Origin: Blautia sp. MSJ-9
Lineage (GTDB): Bacteria; Bacillota; Clostridia; Lachnospirales; Lachnospiraceae
NCBI RefSeq assembly: GCF_018919065.1
Contig: NZ_JAHLQG010000043.1
Span: forward strand, 62,001 to 126,000
Reading direction: 5' to 3'
DNA length: 64,000 nt
Under the pieces are notes generated by a model, which worked only from the letters and a program-made list of their open reading frames with translations, did not search any database and was not told the origin of the DNA. Positions 9,295 through 18,041 of the stretch are shown here, in pieces. A program made the position numbers and the translations under genes. Numbering within the stretch: the stretch's first letter is position 1; each line of letters starts with the position of its first letter.

Positions 9295-9992
9295 GGATTT
9301 TTTACCTCAAATTTATATCCGATTCCCCATACAGTGGCGATTGCCCAGTGTGGGTTGTCCTTGATCTTTTCTCTCAGACGTTTGATATGAACGTCTACAG
9401 TACGGGTATCACCGATATACTCATAGCCCCAGATATGATCCAGAAGCTGCTCGCGGGTAAATACCTGATTTGGTGAGGATGCAAGGAAGTAGAGAAGTTC
9501 CAGCTCCTTTGGTGGCATGTCCACCTGATGTCCCATGTAAGTAACTGCATAGTTGGTCAGATTGATGACCAGATCCGGATAAGTGACGCATTTCTCATTG
9601 GAAGAAACTGCAGGCTGTTTTACCTGGAAGCGACGCAGGACAGCACGGACGCGGGCTACCAGTTCCTTGGAGTCAAAAGGTTTGATCATGTAGTCATCAG
9701 CACCAAGCTCCAGGCCAAGGACCTTGTCAAAGGTTTCGCCCTTGGCAGAGAGCATAATGATCGGAACATCAGAGGTATGGCGGATCTCACGGCAGACCTG
9801 ATAACCGTCGATGCCTGGAAGCATCAGATCCAGAATGATCAGATCCGGGTGAAAAGAAGCGAATTCTTTTAGTGCTTCTTCGCCGTCATTTACGATCTTT
9901 GTCTCAAAACATTCTTTGGTAAGATACAGGGCAATAAGCTCTGCGATATTATTATCATCATCAACGATGAGGATTTTCTGTTTGGAAACCAT
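9291..9992 (-). CDS. OmpR/PhoB-type response regulator
   Basis: The 233-residue regulator has an N-terminal receiver with the acidic pair VDDD, phospho-acceptor Asp in LIILDLMLPGIDGY, and Lys in MIKPFDSKELVARV. A C-terminal winged helix follows (ELLYFLASSPNQVFTREQLLDHIWGYEYIGDTRTVDVHIKRLREKI, split here as one domain at about residues 150-230). It is the partner of the overlapping kinase. It starts 11 bases after the stop of mutS2, so all three probably form one minus-strand transcript. Confidence 0.93.
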   Translation of the reverse strand: MVSKQKILIVDDDNNIAELIALYLTKECFETKIVNDGEEALKEFASFHPDLIILDLMLPGIDGYQVCREIRHTSDVPIIMLSAKGETFDKVLGLELGADDYMIKPFDSKELVARVRAVLRRFQVKQPAVSSNEKCVTYPDLVINLTNYAVTYMGHQVDMPPKELELLYFLASSPNQVFTREQLLDHIWGYEYIGDTRTVDVHIKRLREKIKDNPHWAIATVWGIGYKFEVKNP

Positions 9993-10003
9993 GGCATTTC
10001 CTC

Positions 10004-12385
10004 CTATTTCTTAAATTCTACAATTGTGACACCTGCATCACCCTCGCCGAATTCTCCCAGACGGAAAGATTCTACGTGTTTCTGGCGTTTCAGATAATTG
10101 TGTACACCTTTTCGCAGAGCACCGGTTCCTTTACCGTGAACGATACGGACGGATTTGAGATGAGCGATATAAGCGTCATCCAGATATTTGTCAAGTTCTG
10201 CAACTGCCTCGTCTACAGTCTTGCCGAGCAGGTTGATCTCAGTGGATACATGAGCTGATTTTGACATACGGATCTTACCTGCACCTGTACGCTGCATGGT
10301 AGGAGTGGTGATCTCTGCCTCATCGATCAGTTCCAGATCAGAAATATGAACTTTGGAACGGATAATACCCATCTGAACAAAGAGGAAACCTTTGTTGTCC
10401 GGACGGCTGCTGACAGTACCTTTCAGGTTCATGCTGAGAACCTTGACTGCATCACCGAGGGAAATATCCTTGGCTGTAAGTTCTTTCTTCGGTTTTTTGG
10501 CAGCAGTTTTCTGAGTCATGCCTTTTTCAGCTTTATTCATACGCTTGCGCAGATTCTGTCGTTCTTTTTCCACAGCAGAGAGATCGACGTGGTCTTTCTG
10601 GAACTTGTGGAACATTTTCATGGTCTGGTCTGCATATTCCTTGGCCTCGCGGAGAACGGCATGAGCTTCTTCGTTTGCCTGACGGATGATGCGGTCACGC
10701 TGTTCGTTCAGTTTCTCCTGTTTGGATTCCATTTCGGATTTCAGGGAAGCAACTTCCTGTTTGTACTGCTCGATCTCGCGGCGTTCGTTCTCAATAGTCA
10801 CACGGCTGCTCTCCAGAGAACTGAGGACATCTTCGAAAGACTCATCCTGTTCGCTGATCTGTTCTTTGGCTTTATCAATGATATAATCCGGAAGTCCGAG
10901 TTTGGAAGAAATAGCGAATGCATTACTTTTTCCCGGAACACCGATCAGCAGGCGGTAAGTCGGACGGAGAGTTTCCACGTCAAATTCACAGCAGGCATTT
11001 TCCACGCCTGGAGTGGAGAGGGCGTATACTTTCAGCTCACTGTAATGGGTGGTTGCCATAGTGCGGATTCCCTGCTCGTGGAGATGGGAGAGGATCGCAA
11101 TGGCAAGGGCAGCACCCTCTGTCGGGTCTGTACCTGCACCAAGCTCATCAAAAAGAACGAGTGAGTGACGGTTAGCTTTCTTAAGGAAAGAGACCACGTT
11201 TGTCATATGTGAGGAGAACGTACTTAAGGACTGCTCGATACTCTGTTCATCACCGATATCTGCGTAAACTTCTTCAAACAGTGCAAGTTCGGAGCGGTCC
11301 AGTGTCGGAATATGAAGTCCGGACTGCCCCATGAGAGTGAGAAGTCCGACAGTCTTTAAGGATACAGTTTTACCACCGGTGTTTGGTCCGGTAACAACAA
11401 GCAGGTCGAAATCATCACCAAGGCGGATATCAATCGGAACTGCTTTCCTCTTATCAATGAGCGGGTGGCGTGCCTGTTTCAGGCGGATACGTCCCTCATC
11501 ATTGAAGATCGGCTCTGTAGCATTCATATCCATGGCAAGGGATGCTCTGGCGAAAATGACGTCAAGCTGTACCATGATATTAAGGTCTGCGCGGATAGAG
11601 TCGGTCTGTTCTGCGGTCATCTGGCTTAAGTTGGAGAGGATCACTTCGATCTCTTTCTGTTCTTCCAGTTCAAGTTCACGAATGTCGTTGTTTAATTTTA
11701 CGATCGCCATAGGCTCGATGAATAAAGTAGAACCTGTAGAAGACTGGTCATGTACCATACCTGGAACCTGACCTTTGTATTCTGCTTTGACCGGGATGCA
11801 GTAGCGGCCGTTTCTCATAGTGATAACGGAATCCTGCAGATAATTGCGGGCACTTCCGTTTACGAGAGAAGAGAGCTGCGTATGGATCCTGTCTCCGGCA
11901 ATTTTCATGTTTCTTCGGATCTGGCGAAGATTACTGCTTGCATCATCGCTGATCTCATCCTCTGAGAGGATACATCTGCGGATCTCTGTTGTAAGAGGAG
12001 TCAGCGGCTCCAATGCTTCAAACATTCCGTCCAGAGAGTCCGGGAGCGAATCACCGCGCTCACTTCTGGAATAAGCTTTGACACGATTGGTATTCTCCAG
12101 CAGGCTGCAGATGGCAAGAAGTTCACCGATCCCGAGAGAACTTCCGATTTCCAGACGCTTCAGAGAACCACGCACATCCTTGACACTTCCGAAAGAGATA
12201 TTGCCTTTCTGGAAGAGACGGGTGAGGGCGTCCTTAGTCTGAGTCTGCATATGGCGGATCTCATCAATATCTGTAGACGGCTCTGTCTTTCGGCAGATTT
12301 CTTTTCCCATGGAAGAAGAAGCCTTGTCTGTCAGTATATTGATGATCTTATAGTATTCAAGTGCTTTATATGCTTTCTGATTCAT
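10004..12385 (-). CDS. mutS2: Endonuclease MutS2
   Basis: The 793-residue protein has the MutS2 layout. A lever/clamp region comes first. Then comes the MutS-type ABC ATPase with Walker A TGPNTGGKTVSLKT near residue 335, Walker B LVLFDELGAGTDPTEGAAL, and MATTHYSELK. A coiled-coil middle rich in Glu/Lys/Gln follows, then a C-terminal Smr nuclease domain with LLGKTVDEAVAELDKYLDDA and VRIVHGKGTGALRKGV. MutS2 acts in recombination control and, in Bacillus, rescue of collided ribosomes. AGGAG lies 12 bases before ATG. It heads the transcript with the two-component genes, an association whose meaning is unclear. Confidence 0.95.
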   Translation of the reverse strand: MNQKAYKALEYYKIINILTDKASSSMGKEICRKTEPSTDIDEIRHMQTQTKDALTRLFQKGNISFGSVKDVRGSLKRLEIGSSLGIGELLAICSLLENTNRVKAYSRSERGDSLPDSLDGMFEALEPLTPLTTEIRRCILSEDEISDDASSNLRQIRRNMKIAGDRIHTQLSSLVNGSARNYLQDSVITMRNGRYCIPVKAEYKGQVPGMVHDQSSTGSTLFIEPMAIVKLNNDIRELELEEQKEIEVILSNLSQMTAEQTDSIRADLNIMVQLDVIFARASLAMDMNATEPIFNDEGRIRLKQARHPLIDKRKAVPIDIRLGDDFDLLVVTGPNTGGKTVSLKTVGLLTLMGQSGLHIPTLDRSELALFEEVYADIGDEQSIEQSLSTFSSHMTNVVSFLKKANRHSLVLFDELGAGTDPTEGAALAIAILSHLHEQGIRTMATTHYSELKVYALSTPGVENACCEFDVETLRPTYRLLIGVPGKSNAFAISSKLGLPDYIIDKAKEQISEQDESFEDVLSSLESSRVTIENERREIEQYKQEVASLKSEMESKQEKLNEQRDRIIRQANEEAHAVLREAKEYADQTMKMFHKFQKDHVDLSAVEKERQNLRKRMNKAEKGMTQKTAAKKPKKELTAKDISLGDAVKVLSMNLKGTVSSRPDNKGFLFVQMGIIRSKVHISDLELIDEAEITTPTMQRTGAGKIRMSKSAHVSTEINLLGKTVDEAVAELDKYLDDAYIAHLKSVRIVHGKGTGALRKGVHNYLKRQKHVESFRLGEFGEGDAGVTIVEFKK

Positions 12386-12623
12386 TGTTGATTTAAGTCT
12401 CCTGATTATTACTTTTAATATTTATGATACCGGAAAAAAGAGCTGATCTCATTCCGGGTGTATCTGTAATAGTGGGGGTATCTCAGCTGGATTATTGGGT
12501 ATGGCTGAAATACCTTTCTTATTATATATGATTTTGGGTGCTGTGAAAAGTGCTAAAATAGTTTGGTCTGAGAGGTCAAAAACATGTTTTTAAAAAAATA
12601 TTTAAAAAATTTCAAAAAAACTA

Positions 12624-12652
12624 TTGACACTTTATATAGTTTTTGGTATAGT
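12624..12652 (+). promoter_or_regulatory. Sigma-A-type promoter of the tRNA-Leu gene
   Basis: TTGACA at 12624-12629 and TATAGT at 12647-12652 are separated by exactly 17 bases, 48 bases before the tRNA. An A/T-rich stretch upstream could act as an UP element. Confidence 0.75.
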
Positions 12653-12699
12653 ACCAATTGTCGCAACAATAAGTAAAACTTAAAGATGAAACGCGATAT

Positions 12700-12784
12700 G
12701 CGGAAGTGTCGGAACTGGCAGACGAGCAAGACTAAGGATCTTGTGAGCATTGCGCTCGTGTGGGTTCAAGTCCCATCTTCCGCA
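12700..12784 (+). tRNA. tRNA-Leu (anticodon AAG)
   Basis: The 85-base sequence folds as a class II tRNA. The acceptor arms are gcggaag/cttccgc with discriminator A. The anticodon stem is caaga/tcttg around loop ctaagga, giving anticodon AAG (codon CUU). There is a long variable arm (gagcattgcgctc) and the T-arm motif gttcaag. The 3' CCA is not encoded. Promoter and terminator are both visible, so it is a single-gene transcript. Confidence 0.93.
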
Positions 12785-12788
12785 TGAG

Positions 12789-12822
12789 AAACCTTGTATC
12801 TTAACTGATGCAAGGTTTTTTT
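12789..12822 (+). terminator. Terminator of the tRNA-Leu transcript
   Basis: Arms aaaccttgtatc and gatgcaaggttt (one G-T pair) enclose a 6-base loop, followed by a run of seven T that starts within the arm. It begins 5 bases after the tRNA. Confidence 0.85.
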
Positions 12823-12940
12823 ATGTCACTGGAAAATTACTTATACTATATTCATAAAAAATTCATATCTCTTTGCTAAAATATTTTTAGATTTGTTCGT
12901 CCTGACAGATGATAGATCAGACCTGAGTTGAGGAATAGCG

Positions 12941-12967
12941 GTTACTGGGAGTAGAGCGGACAGTAAC
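12941..12967. repeat. GTTACTG-N13-CAGTAAC dyad, copy 1
   Basis: Perfect 7-bp inverted arms are separated by 13 bases, ending 21 bases before the HtrA-like start codon. The same arrangement recurs at 24480, 40017 and 59208. It could be a protein-binding dyad or an RNA hairpin. Confidence 0.5.
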
Positions 12968-12988
12968 GATAACAGGAGAAAGAGTTTT

Positions 12989-14242
12989 ATGAAACAGGAC
13001 ATAAATAAAAGAAAGGATACAAGAGAGTATCAGTTTATACAGGAAACCATAAAGAAACAACCCAGAGAACGCAGAAGCATGGCATGCAGATTACTGGCAA
13101 TTGCAGGATGTGGTGTTTTATTTGGCGGCTGTGCGGCTGTAACTTTTGCAGGGGTATTTCCTGTTCTTGCGGATAAAGAAGAGGATACACAGCAGAAGAT
13201 AGAATTGACAGAAACCAGTACTATGGAGAAAGCAGAGGCTGTATCTGAGGCGCAGACTGTGGAGAGCGAAGAGACGGAACAGATGTCAGAGGAGACAGCG
13301 AAGAGTCCTCTTGCATTCTATGAGGAAACTTATAAAGAAGTACTTAAGGTATCTCAGGAATCGCAGAAGTCACTTGTTAGCGTAAGAGGGATTTCAAAGG
13401 ATGAAGACCTGTTGGATAATTCTTATCTGCAGCAGGGCGATTCGGAAGGACTTATTTTCCTGGAAACAGATACACAGTTTTATATCCTGACTTATGAGGA
13501 AGAACTGGAGAACCTGCAGGAACTGCAGATCATATTTGCGGATGGTTCTACAGTAACAGGAGAGATATGTAAGGGGGACGAAGATACCGGACTTGCGGTT
13601 GCAACGGTGAAGAAGAGTCTTCTCAGTGACAGTACCAGAGAGGACATTGTAGTGTCTGATCTGACAAATGCACAGGAACCAGAGCAGAGCGATATGGTTA
13701 TCGCGATTGGAAGCCCTGCCGGTGACAGTGATGCAGTGGTTTACGGAATGGTTACTTCCGTGTCTGAGAAGCTGGAAGCTGCGGATACAGAATATGAAGT
13801 GTTATCTACAGACATGCAGGGAAATAAAGACGGAAGTGGTGTGCTTCTGGATATATCAGGAAATGTAACAGGCATGATCCTGAAAGAGAGCGAAAGCGAC
13901 GGTGATAATATCCATGCGATCGCTGTTTCACAGATCCTCCCGCTGGTAGAGCGTCTGGCTAACGGAGAGAAAGCCAGATATACAGGAATTTACGGAACAG
14001 GAATCGGACAGGGACTTTATATAGAACGGACAGAGAAAGATTCCCCTGCAATGAAAGCTGGACTCCAGTGCGGAGACATTATCAGTAAGATTGACGGAAA
14101 CCTGACAGAAAGTATGCAGTCTTATTATACATACCTGCAGACAAAGAAAGCGGGAGAGAAAATTACTTTAACTGTTCTGCGTAAGAATTCCAGAGGGGAT
14201 TACGTAGAGAAGGATTATAAGGTATTAGTTGAAGAGAGATAG
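12989..14242 (+). CDS. Membrane-anchored HtrA/DegP-like PDZ protein with degenerate protease site
   Basis: The 417-residue protein has a cytoplasmic basic head, a transmembrane segment at about 34-56, an acidic Glu/Thr-rich linker (about 60-105), a trypsin-like S1C fold (about 115-310) and a C-terminal PDZ domain (GLYIERTEKDSPAMKAGLQCGDII, about 330-415). The protease fold is recognisable but the catalytic triad seems lost. The usual TNxHVV reads YILTYEEEL, the DLAV Asp reads DTGLAV, and GNSGG reads NKDGSG. It may therefore be a substrate-binding pseudoprotease at the outer face of the membrane. ATG 12989 has AGGAG 11-15 bases upstream. Confidence 0.8.
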   Translation: MKQDINKRKDTREYQFIQETIKKQPRERRSMACRLLAIAGCGVLFGGCAAVTFAGVFPVLADKEEDTQQKIELTETSTMEKAEAVSEAQTVESEETEQMSEETAKSPLAFYEETYKEVLKVSQESQKSLVSVRGISKDEDLLDNSYLQQGDSEGLIFLETDTQFYILTYEEELENLQELQIIFADGSTVTGEICKGDEDTGLAVATVKKSLLSDSTREDIVVSDLTNAQEPEQSDMVIAIGSPAGDSDAVVYGMVTSVSEKLEAADTEYEVLSTDMQGNKDGSGVLLDISGNVTGMILKESESDGDNIHAIAVSQILPLVERLANGEKARYTGIYGTGIGQGLYIERTEKDSPAMKAGLQCGDIISKIDGNLTESMQSYYTYLQTKKAGEKITLTVLRKNSRGDYVEKDYKVLVEER

Positions 14243-14310
14243 GCAATGGGAAGCGAATAATTTTATACCGCAAAGTTTTGAAAATATAGAATAGATAGAG
14301 AGGCAGAGTT

Positions 14311-15258
14311 ATGCGTTTTTTAAACGAATTACATGAGGGAGACAGAATCAGCGGGATTTATCTGTGTAAGCAGAAACAGTCCGCTGTAACAAAGAACGGA
14401 AAACCGTATGAGAACATTATTCTTCAGGATAAGACCGGCATCATGGACGGTAAGATCTGGGATCCGAATTCCCTGGGTATTGATGATTTTGATGCATTGG
14501 ACTACATTGACGTAGTTGGAGATGTGACTAGCTTTGCAGGTGCTATGCAGTTAAATATTAAGCGTGTGCGCAAGGCAGCAGAGGACGAGTATGATCCGGC
14601 AGATTACCTTCCTGTAAGTGAGAACAGCACAGATGACATGTACAGTCAGTTAAAAGCTTTTATTGGCAGTGTAGAGAATACATATCTGTCTGCACTGCTG
14701 AAGAAGCTGTTTATAGAAGATGAGGAATTTATCAAAGCATTTGAGGGACATTCCGCAGCAAAGACCGTACATCACGGATTTATCGGCGGTCTGATGGAGC
14801 ATACACTCGGAGTTACCAGACTCTGCGATTATATGTCAAAAGCATATTCGGTCATTAACAGAGACCTGCTGATCACAGCATCCCTGCTTCACGACATCGG
14901 AAAGACAAAAGAATTATCCTCATTCCCGTTAAATGACTATACAGACGAAGGCCAGCTTCTGGGACACATCTATATCGGTGCGCAGATGATTCACGACCTG
15001 GCAGGACAGATTCCAGAATTTCCGGAGGTACTTAAGAATGAGCTGATCCACTGTATTCTTGCTCATCATGGCGAACTGGAATACGGTTCACCAAAGAAAC
15101 CTGCACTTGTGGAAGCGGTAGCTCTGAATCTTGCAGACAATACAGATGCAAGAATGGAAACCATCACAGAGATTTTTGCCGCAGATAAGGGCAAGAAAGA
15201 ATGGCTCGGATACAACAGACTGTTTGAGTCCAACTTAAGAAGAACAGATGAGGTGTAA
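14311..15258 (+). CDS. yhaM: YhaM-type 3'-5' exoribonuclease (OB fold + HD domain)
   Basis: The 315-residue protein begins with an OB-fold nucleic-acid-binding domain (ENIILQDKTGIMDGKIWD). It continues with an HD phosphohydrolase domain containing HHGFIGGLMEHTLGVTRL, LLHDIGKTKEL, GHIYIGAQM and ILAHHGELEYGSPKKP, the metal-ligand set. This is the form of Bacillus YhaM, which removes nucleotides from 3' ends of RNA and ssDNA. GAGAGGCAG lies just upstream of ATG. The RlmD gene starts 5 bases after its stop, so the two are an operon. Confidence 0.88.
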   Translation: MRFLNELHEGDRISGIYLCKQKQSAVTKNGKPYENIILQDKTGIMDGKIWDPNSLGIDDFDALDYIDVVGDVTSFAGAMQLNIKRVRKAAEDEYDPADYLPVSENSTDDMYSQLKAFIGSVENTYLSALLKKLFIEDEEFIKAFEGHSAAKTVHHGFIGGLMEHTLGVTRLCDYMSKAYSVINRDLLITASLLHDIGKTKELSSFPLNDYTDEGQLLGHIYIGAQMIHDLAGQIPEFPEVLKNELIHCILAHHGELEYGSPKKPALVEAVALNLADNTDARMETITEIFAADKGKKEWLGYNRLFESNLRRTDEV

Positions 15259-15263
15259 TCTTT

Positions 15264-16700
15264 ATGGAATTTCGTAAGAACGATCTTGTTACGTTAGAGA
15301 TAGAAGATTGCGGAATTGACGGTGAAGGTATCGGAAAAGCCGATGGCTTCACCGTTTTTGTCAAGGACGCAGTAATCGGAGATACAGTAACAGCTAAAAT
15401 AATCAAAGCAAAGAAAAATTACGGCTACGGTCGTCTGATGGAGGTACTCAAATCATCTCCATACAGAGTAGAACCGAAATGTGCCTTCGCCCGCCAGTGC
15501 GGCGGATGCCAGCTTCAGGCACTCTCCTATGACCAGCAGCTTGTATTTAAGACAAATAAAGTCAAAGGTCATCTGGAGCGCATCGGAGGATTTACAGATA
15601 TCCCTATGGAGCCGATCATTGGCATGGACGAGCTTTTCCACTACAGAAACAAAGCACAGTTCCCTGTAGGCAGAAATAAAGAGGGAAAAATCGTCACAGG
15701 GTTCTATGCGGGAAGAACCCATAACATTATCGAAAACCGCGACTGCGCACTTGGCGTAGCAGAGAATAAAGAAGTTCTGGACCGTGTGATCGCACATATG
15801 GAGAAATACGGGATTGAACCATACAATGAAGCAACAGGCAAGGGACTGGTGCGTCATATTCTGATCCGTTACGGATATTTCACAAAAGAAGTGATGGTCT
15901 GTTTGATCCTGAACGGAAATAAAATCCCGAAAGAAGATGCGCTGGTAGAATCCCTGCGCGAAATTCCGGGAATGACAAGCATTACCATCAATGTAAATAA
16001 GAAACGCAGCAACGTGATCCTCGGCGAAGAAATCCGCCTGCTCTGGGGACAGGAATATATCACCGATAAGATTGGCGATATTTCCTACCAGATATCCCCA
16101 CTCTCATTCTACCAGGTCAACCCAAGACAGACACAGAAACTCTACGCAAAAGCACTGGAATATGCAGACCTCCATGGCGAGGAAACAGTCTGGGATCTCT
16201 ACTGCGGAATCGGAACTATTTCGCTGTTCCTGGCACAGAAAGCGAAATTTGTTCGCGGTGTAGAGATTGTTCCGGCGGCGATTGAGAACGCGAAAGAAAA
16301 TGCGAAGCTTAACGGGCTGGAGAATACAGAATTCTTTGTAGGCAAAGCGGAAGAAGTATTGCCGAGAGAATATAAGAAAAATGGTGTTTATGCAGATGTT
16401 ATCGTTGTGGATCCACCTAGAAAGGGATGCGATGAGACGCTGCTGGAGACTATGGTGGAGATGAATCCGGAGAGGATTGTGTATGTCAGTTGCGATAGTG
16501 CGACATTGGCAAGAGATTTGAAGTATTTGTGTGAGAGAGGGTATGAACTTCGCAAGGTCTGTGCAGTTGACCAGTTTGGGATGACTGTTCATGTTGAGAC
16601 TGTGTGCCTTTTGGGCAAACGAAAACCAGACGCCACGGTAAAACTCAGCGTGGATATGGATGATTACTACCGTATCATAAATGGTAAAGATGGGGAATGA
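15264..16700 (+). CDS. rlmD: 23S rRNA (uracil-5-)-methyltransferase, RlmD/RumA family
   Basis: The 478-residue protein has an N-terminal TRAM domain (GIDGEGIGKADGFTVFVKDAVIGD). An Fe-S cysteine set follows (CAFARQCGGC at about residues 73-82, plus CALG). The C-terminal Rossmann methyltransferase has DLYCGIGTISLFLA, VVDPPRKGCDE and the nucleophile Cys in IVYVSCDSATLARDL. The family transfers methyl from SAM to C5 of uridine in 23S rRNA; Gram-positive members may modify two positions (RlmCD), so the exact site is uncertain. Confidence 0.9.
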   Translation: MEFRKNDLVTLEIEDCGIDGEGIGKADGFTVFVKDAVIGDTVTAKIIKAKKNYGYGRLMEVLKSSPYRVEPKCAFARQCGGCQLQALSYDQQLVFKTNKVKGHLERIGGFTDIPMEPIIGMDELFHYRNKAQFPVGRNKEGKIVTGFYAGRTHNIIENRDCALGVAENKEVLDRVIAHMEKYGIEPYNEATGKGLVRHILIRYGYFTKEVMVCLILNGNKIPKEDALVESLREIPGMTSITINVNKKRSNVILGEEIRLLWGQEYITDKIGDISYQISPLSFYQVNPRQTQKLYAKALEYADLHGEETVWDLYCGIGTISLFLAQKAKFVRGVEIVPAAIENAKENAKLNGLENTEFFVGKAEEVLPREYKKNGVYADVIVVDPPRKGCDETLLETMVEMNPERIVYVSCDSATLARDLKYLCERGYELRKVCAVDQFGMTVHVETVCLLGKRKPDATVKLSVDMDDYYRIINGKDGE

Positions 16701-16763
16701 TGATTTCGCTATAGTGCCTCGTTCACGTTGATAATATATCTGATTTTGGAGGGAAATTAATTT

Positions 16764-17753
16764 ATGGATAAAGAAAAAGCAGATATGATTATTTATACGA
16801 CAGAGGATGGTCTGACGAAAGTTGAAACTACTTTTGATGGTGATACAGTCTGGTTGTCTATTGATCAGATGGCCGAATTGTTTCAGAGAGATAAATCAAC
16901 CATTTCCAGACATATAAAAAATATATTTACAGAAGGTGAATTACAGCGGGACTCAGTTGTTGCAAAATTTGCAACAACTGCTTCTGATGGAAAAGTTTAC
17001 AATGTAGATTATTACAATCTTGATGTTATTATTTCTGTTGGCTATCGTGTAAAATCAAAACGAGGAACACAGTTCAGAATCTGGGCAACCGGAATTTTAA
17101 AAGAATACATGAGAAAAGGATTTGCTTTAGATGATGATCGTTTGAAAAATTTGGGTGGCGGTGGATATTTCAAGGAATTGCTGGAGAGAATCCGTGATAT
17201 TCGTGCATCCGCGAAAGTATTTTATCGTCAGGTCCTGGAAATTTATGCAACGAGCATAGATTATGATCCGAAAGCGGAAATATCCATTGTATTTTTCAAA
17301 AAAGTGCAAAATAAAATTCACTATGCAATTCATGGACAAACTGCAGCAGAAGTAATTTATACCAGAGCTGATGCAGAAAAGGAGTTTATGGGACTTACTA
17401 CTTTTAAAGGCAATCAACCAACATTAAAGGAAGCAGTAGTTGCAAAGAATTATTTATCTGAAAAAGAATTGCGTGCAATGGGACAACTGGTATCGGGATA
17501 TCTTGATTTCGCAGAACGTCAGGCGGAGAGAGAACAGGCGATGACAATGAAAGATTGGGCTGAACATCTGGACCGGATTCTGACAATGAGTGGGGAACAG
17601 CTTTTGCAGGGGAATGGAAGTATATCACACAAACAGGCTATTGATAAAGCGGCAGATGAATATAGAAAATATAAAGCACGGACACTCAGTGCTGTGGAAG
17701 AAGATTATTTGAATTCAGTTAAGGTGTTGGAAAAGATAACTGATAAAAAATGA
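16764..17753 (+). CDS. RhuM family protein
   Basis: The 329-residue protein matches the RhuM family throughout. It has VWLSIDQMAELFQRDKSTISRHIKNIF (an HTH-like start), VYNVDYYNLDVIISVGYRVKSKRGTQFRIWAT, and the C-terminal YLDFAERQAERE segment. Originally named from a Salmonella pathogenicity island, these proteins are common on mobile and defence islands; their biochemical role is not settled, and some resemble Fic-associated or toxin components. GGAGGG precedes ATG 16764. It opens the AT-rich accessory island. Confidence 0.88.
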   Translation: MDKEKADMIIYTTEDGLTKVETTFDGDTVWLSIDQMAELFQRDKSTISRHIKNIFTEGELQRDSVVAKFATTASDGKVYNVDYYNLDVIISVGYRVKSKRGTQFRIWATGILKEYMRKGFALDDDRLKNLGGGGYFKELLERIRDIRASAKVFYRQVLEIYATSIDYDPKAEISIVFFKKVQNKIHYAIHGQTAAEVIYTRADAEKEFMGLTTFKGNQPTLKEAVVAKNYLSEKELRAMGQLVSGYLDFAERQAEREQAMTMKDWAEHLDRILTMSGEQLLQGNGSISHKQAIDKAADEYRKYKARTLSAVEEDYLNSVKVLEKITDKK

Positions 17754-18041
17754 GAGCATAATTGGAAAAATTAATTTGACATCTACAGTGTGTTATAGAA
17801 AACATGAAGGTGAAGCAATTTGCTTGATCAACGAAAACACAGTTGAAAGTGTAGTGTTGCTTTTTGACTCCGATTTGTAATATATTCAATGTGTGAGAAT
17901 TGTGAAAGCTACTTTGCAGAGAAGAAATTTGTAGATGTAAAGTTAGATACAAAATCTCTTTGAATTAACAGCAATGAATAAGTCGTGAGAAAAGAAACGT
18001 GAAAATGATATAAGACACTTATGATATGGGAGGCGGATGTT
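17754..18041. other. AT-rich spacer with a possible 24-codon zinc-ribbon relic
   Basis: No convincing gene. A short frame at 17889-17963 reads MCENCESYFAEKKFVDVKLD and ends in TGA; it has one CxxC and no ribosome site, so it may be a fragment. A TTGACA at 17776 has no well-spaced -10. The GHKL gene's ribosome site GGGAGG is at 18028-18033. Confidence 0.3.

Noticed and set aside
10346-11164. 272-codon plus-strand open frame inside mutS2
   Set aside because: Antisense to MutS2, with Phe/Ser-rich shadow composition and no ribosome site or motif.
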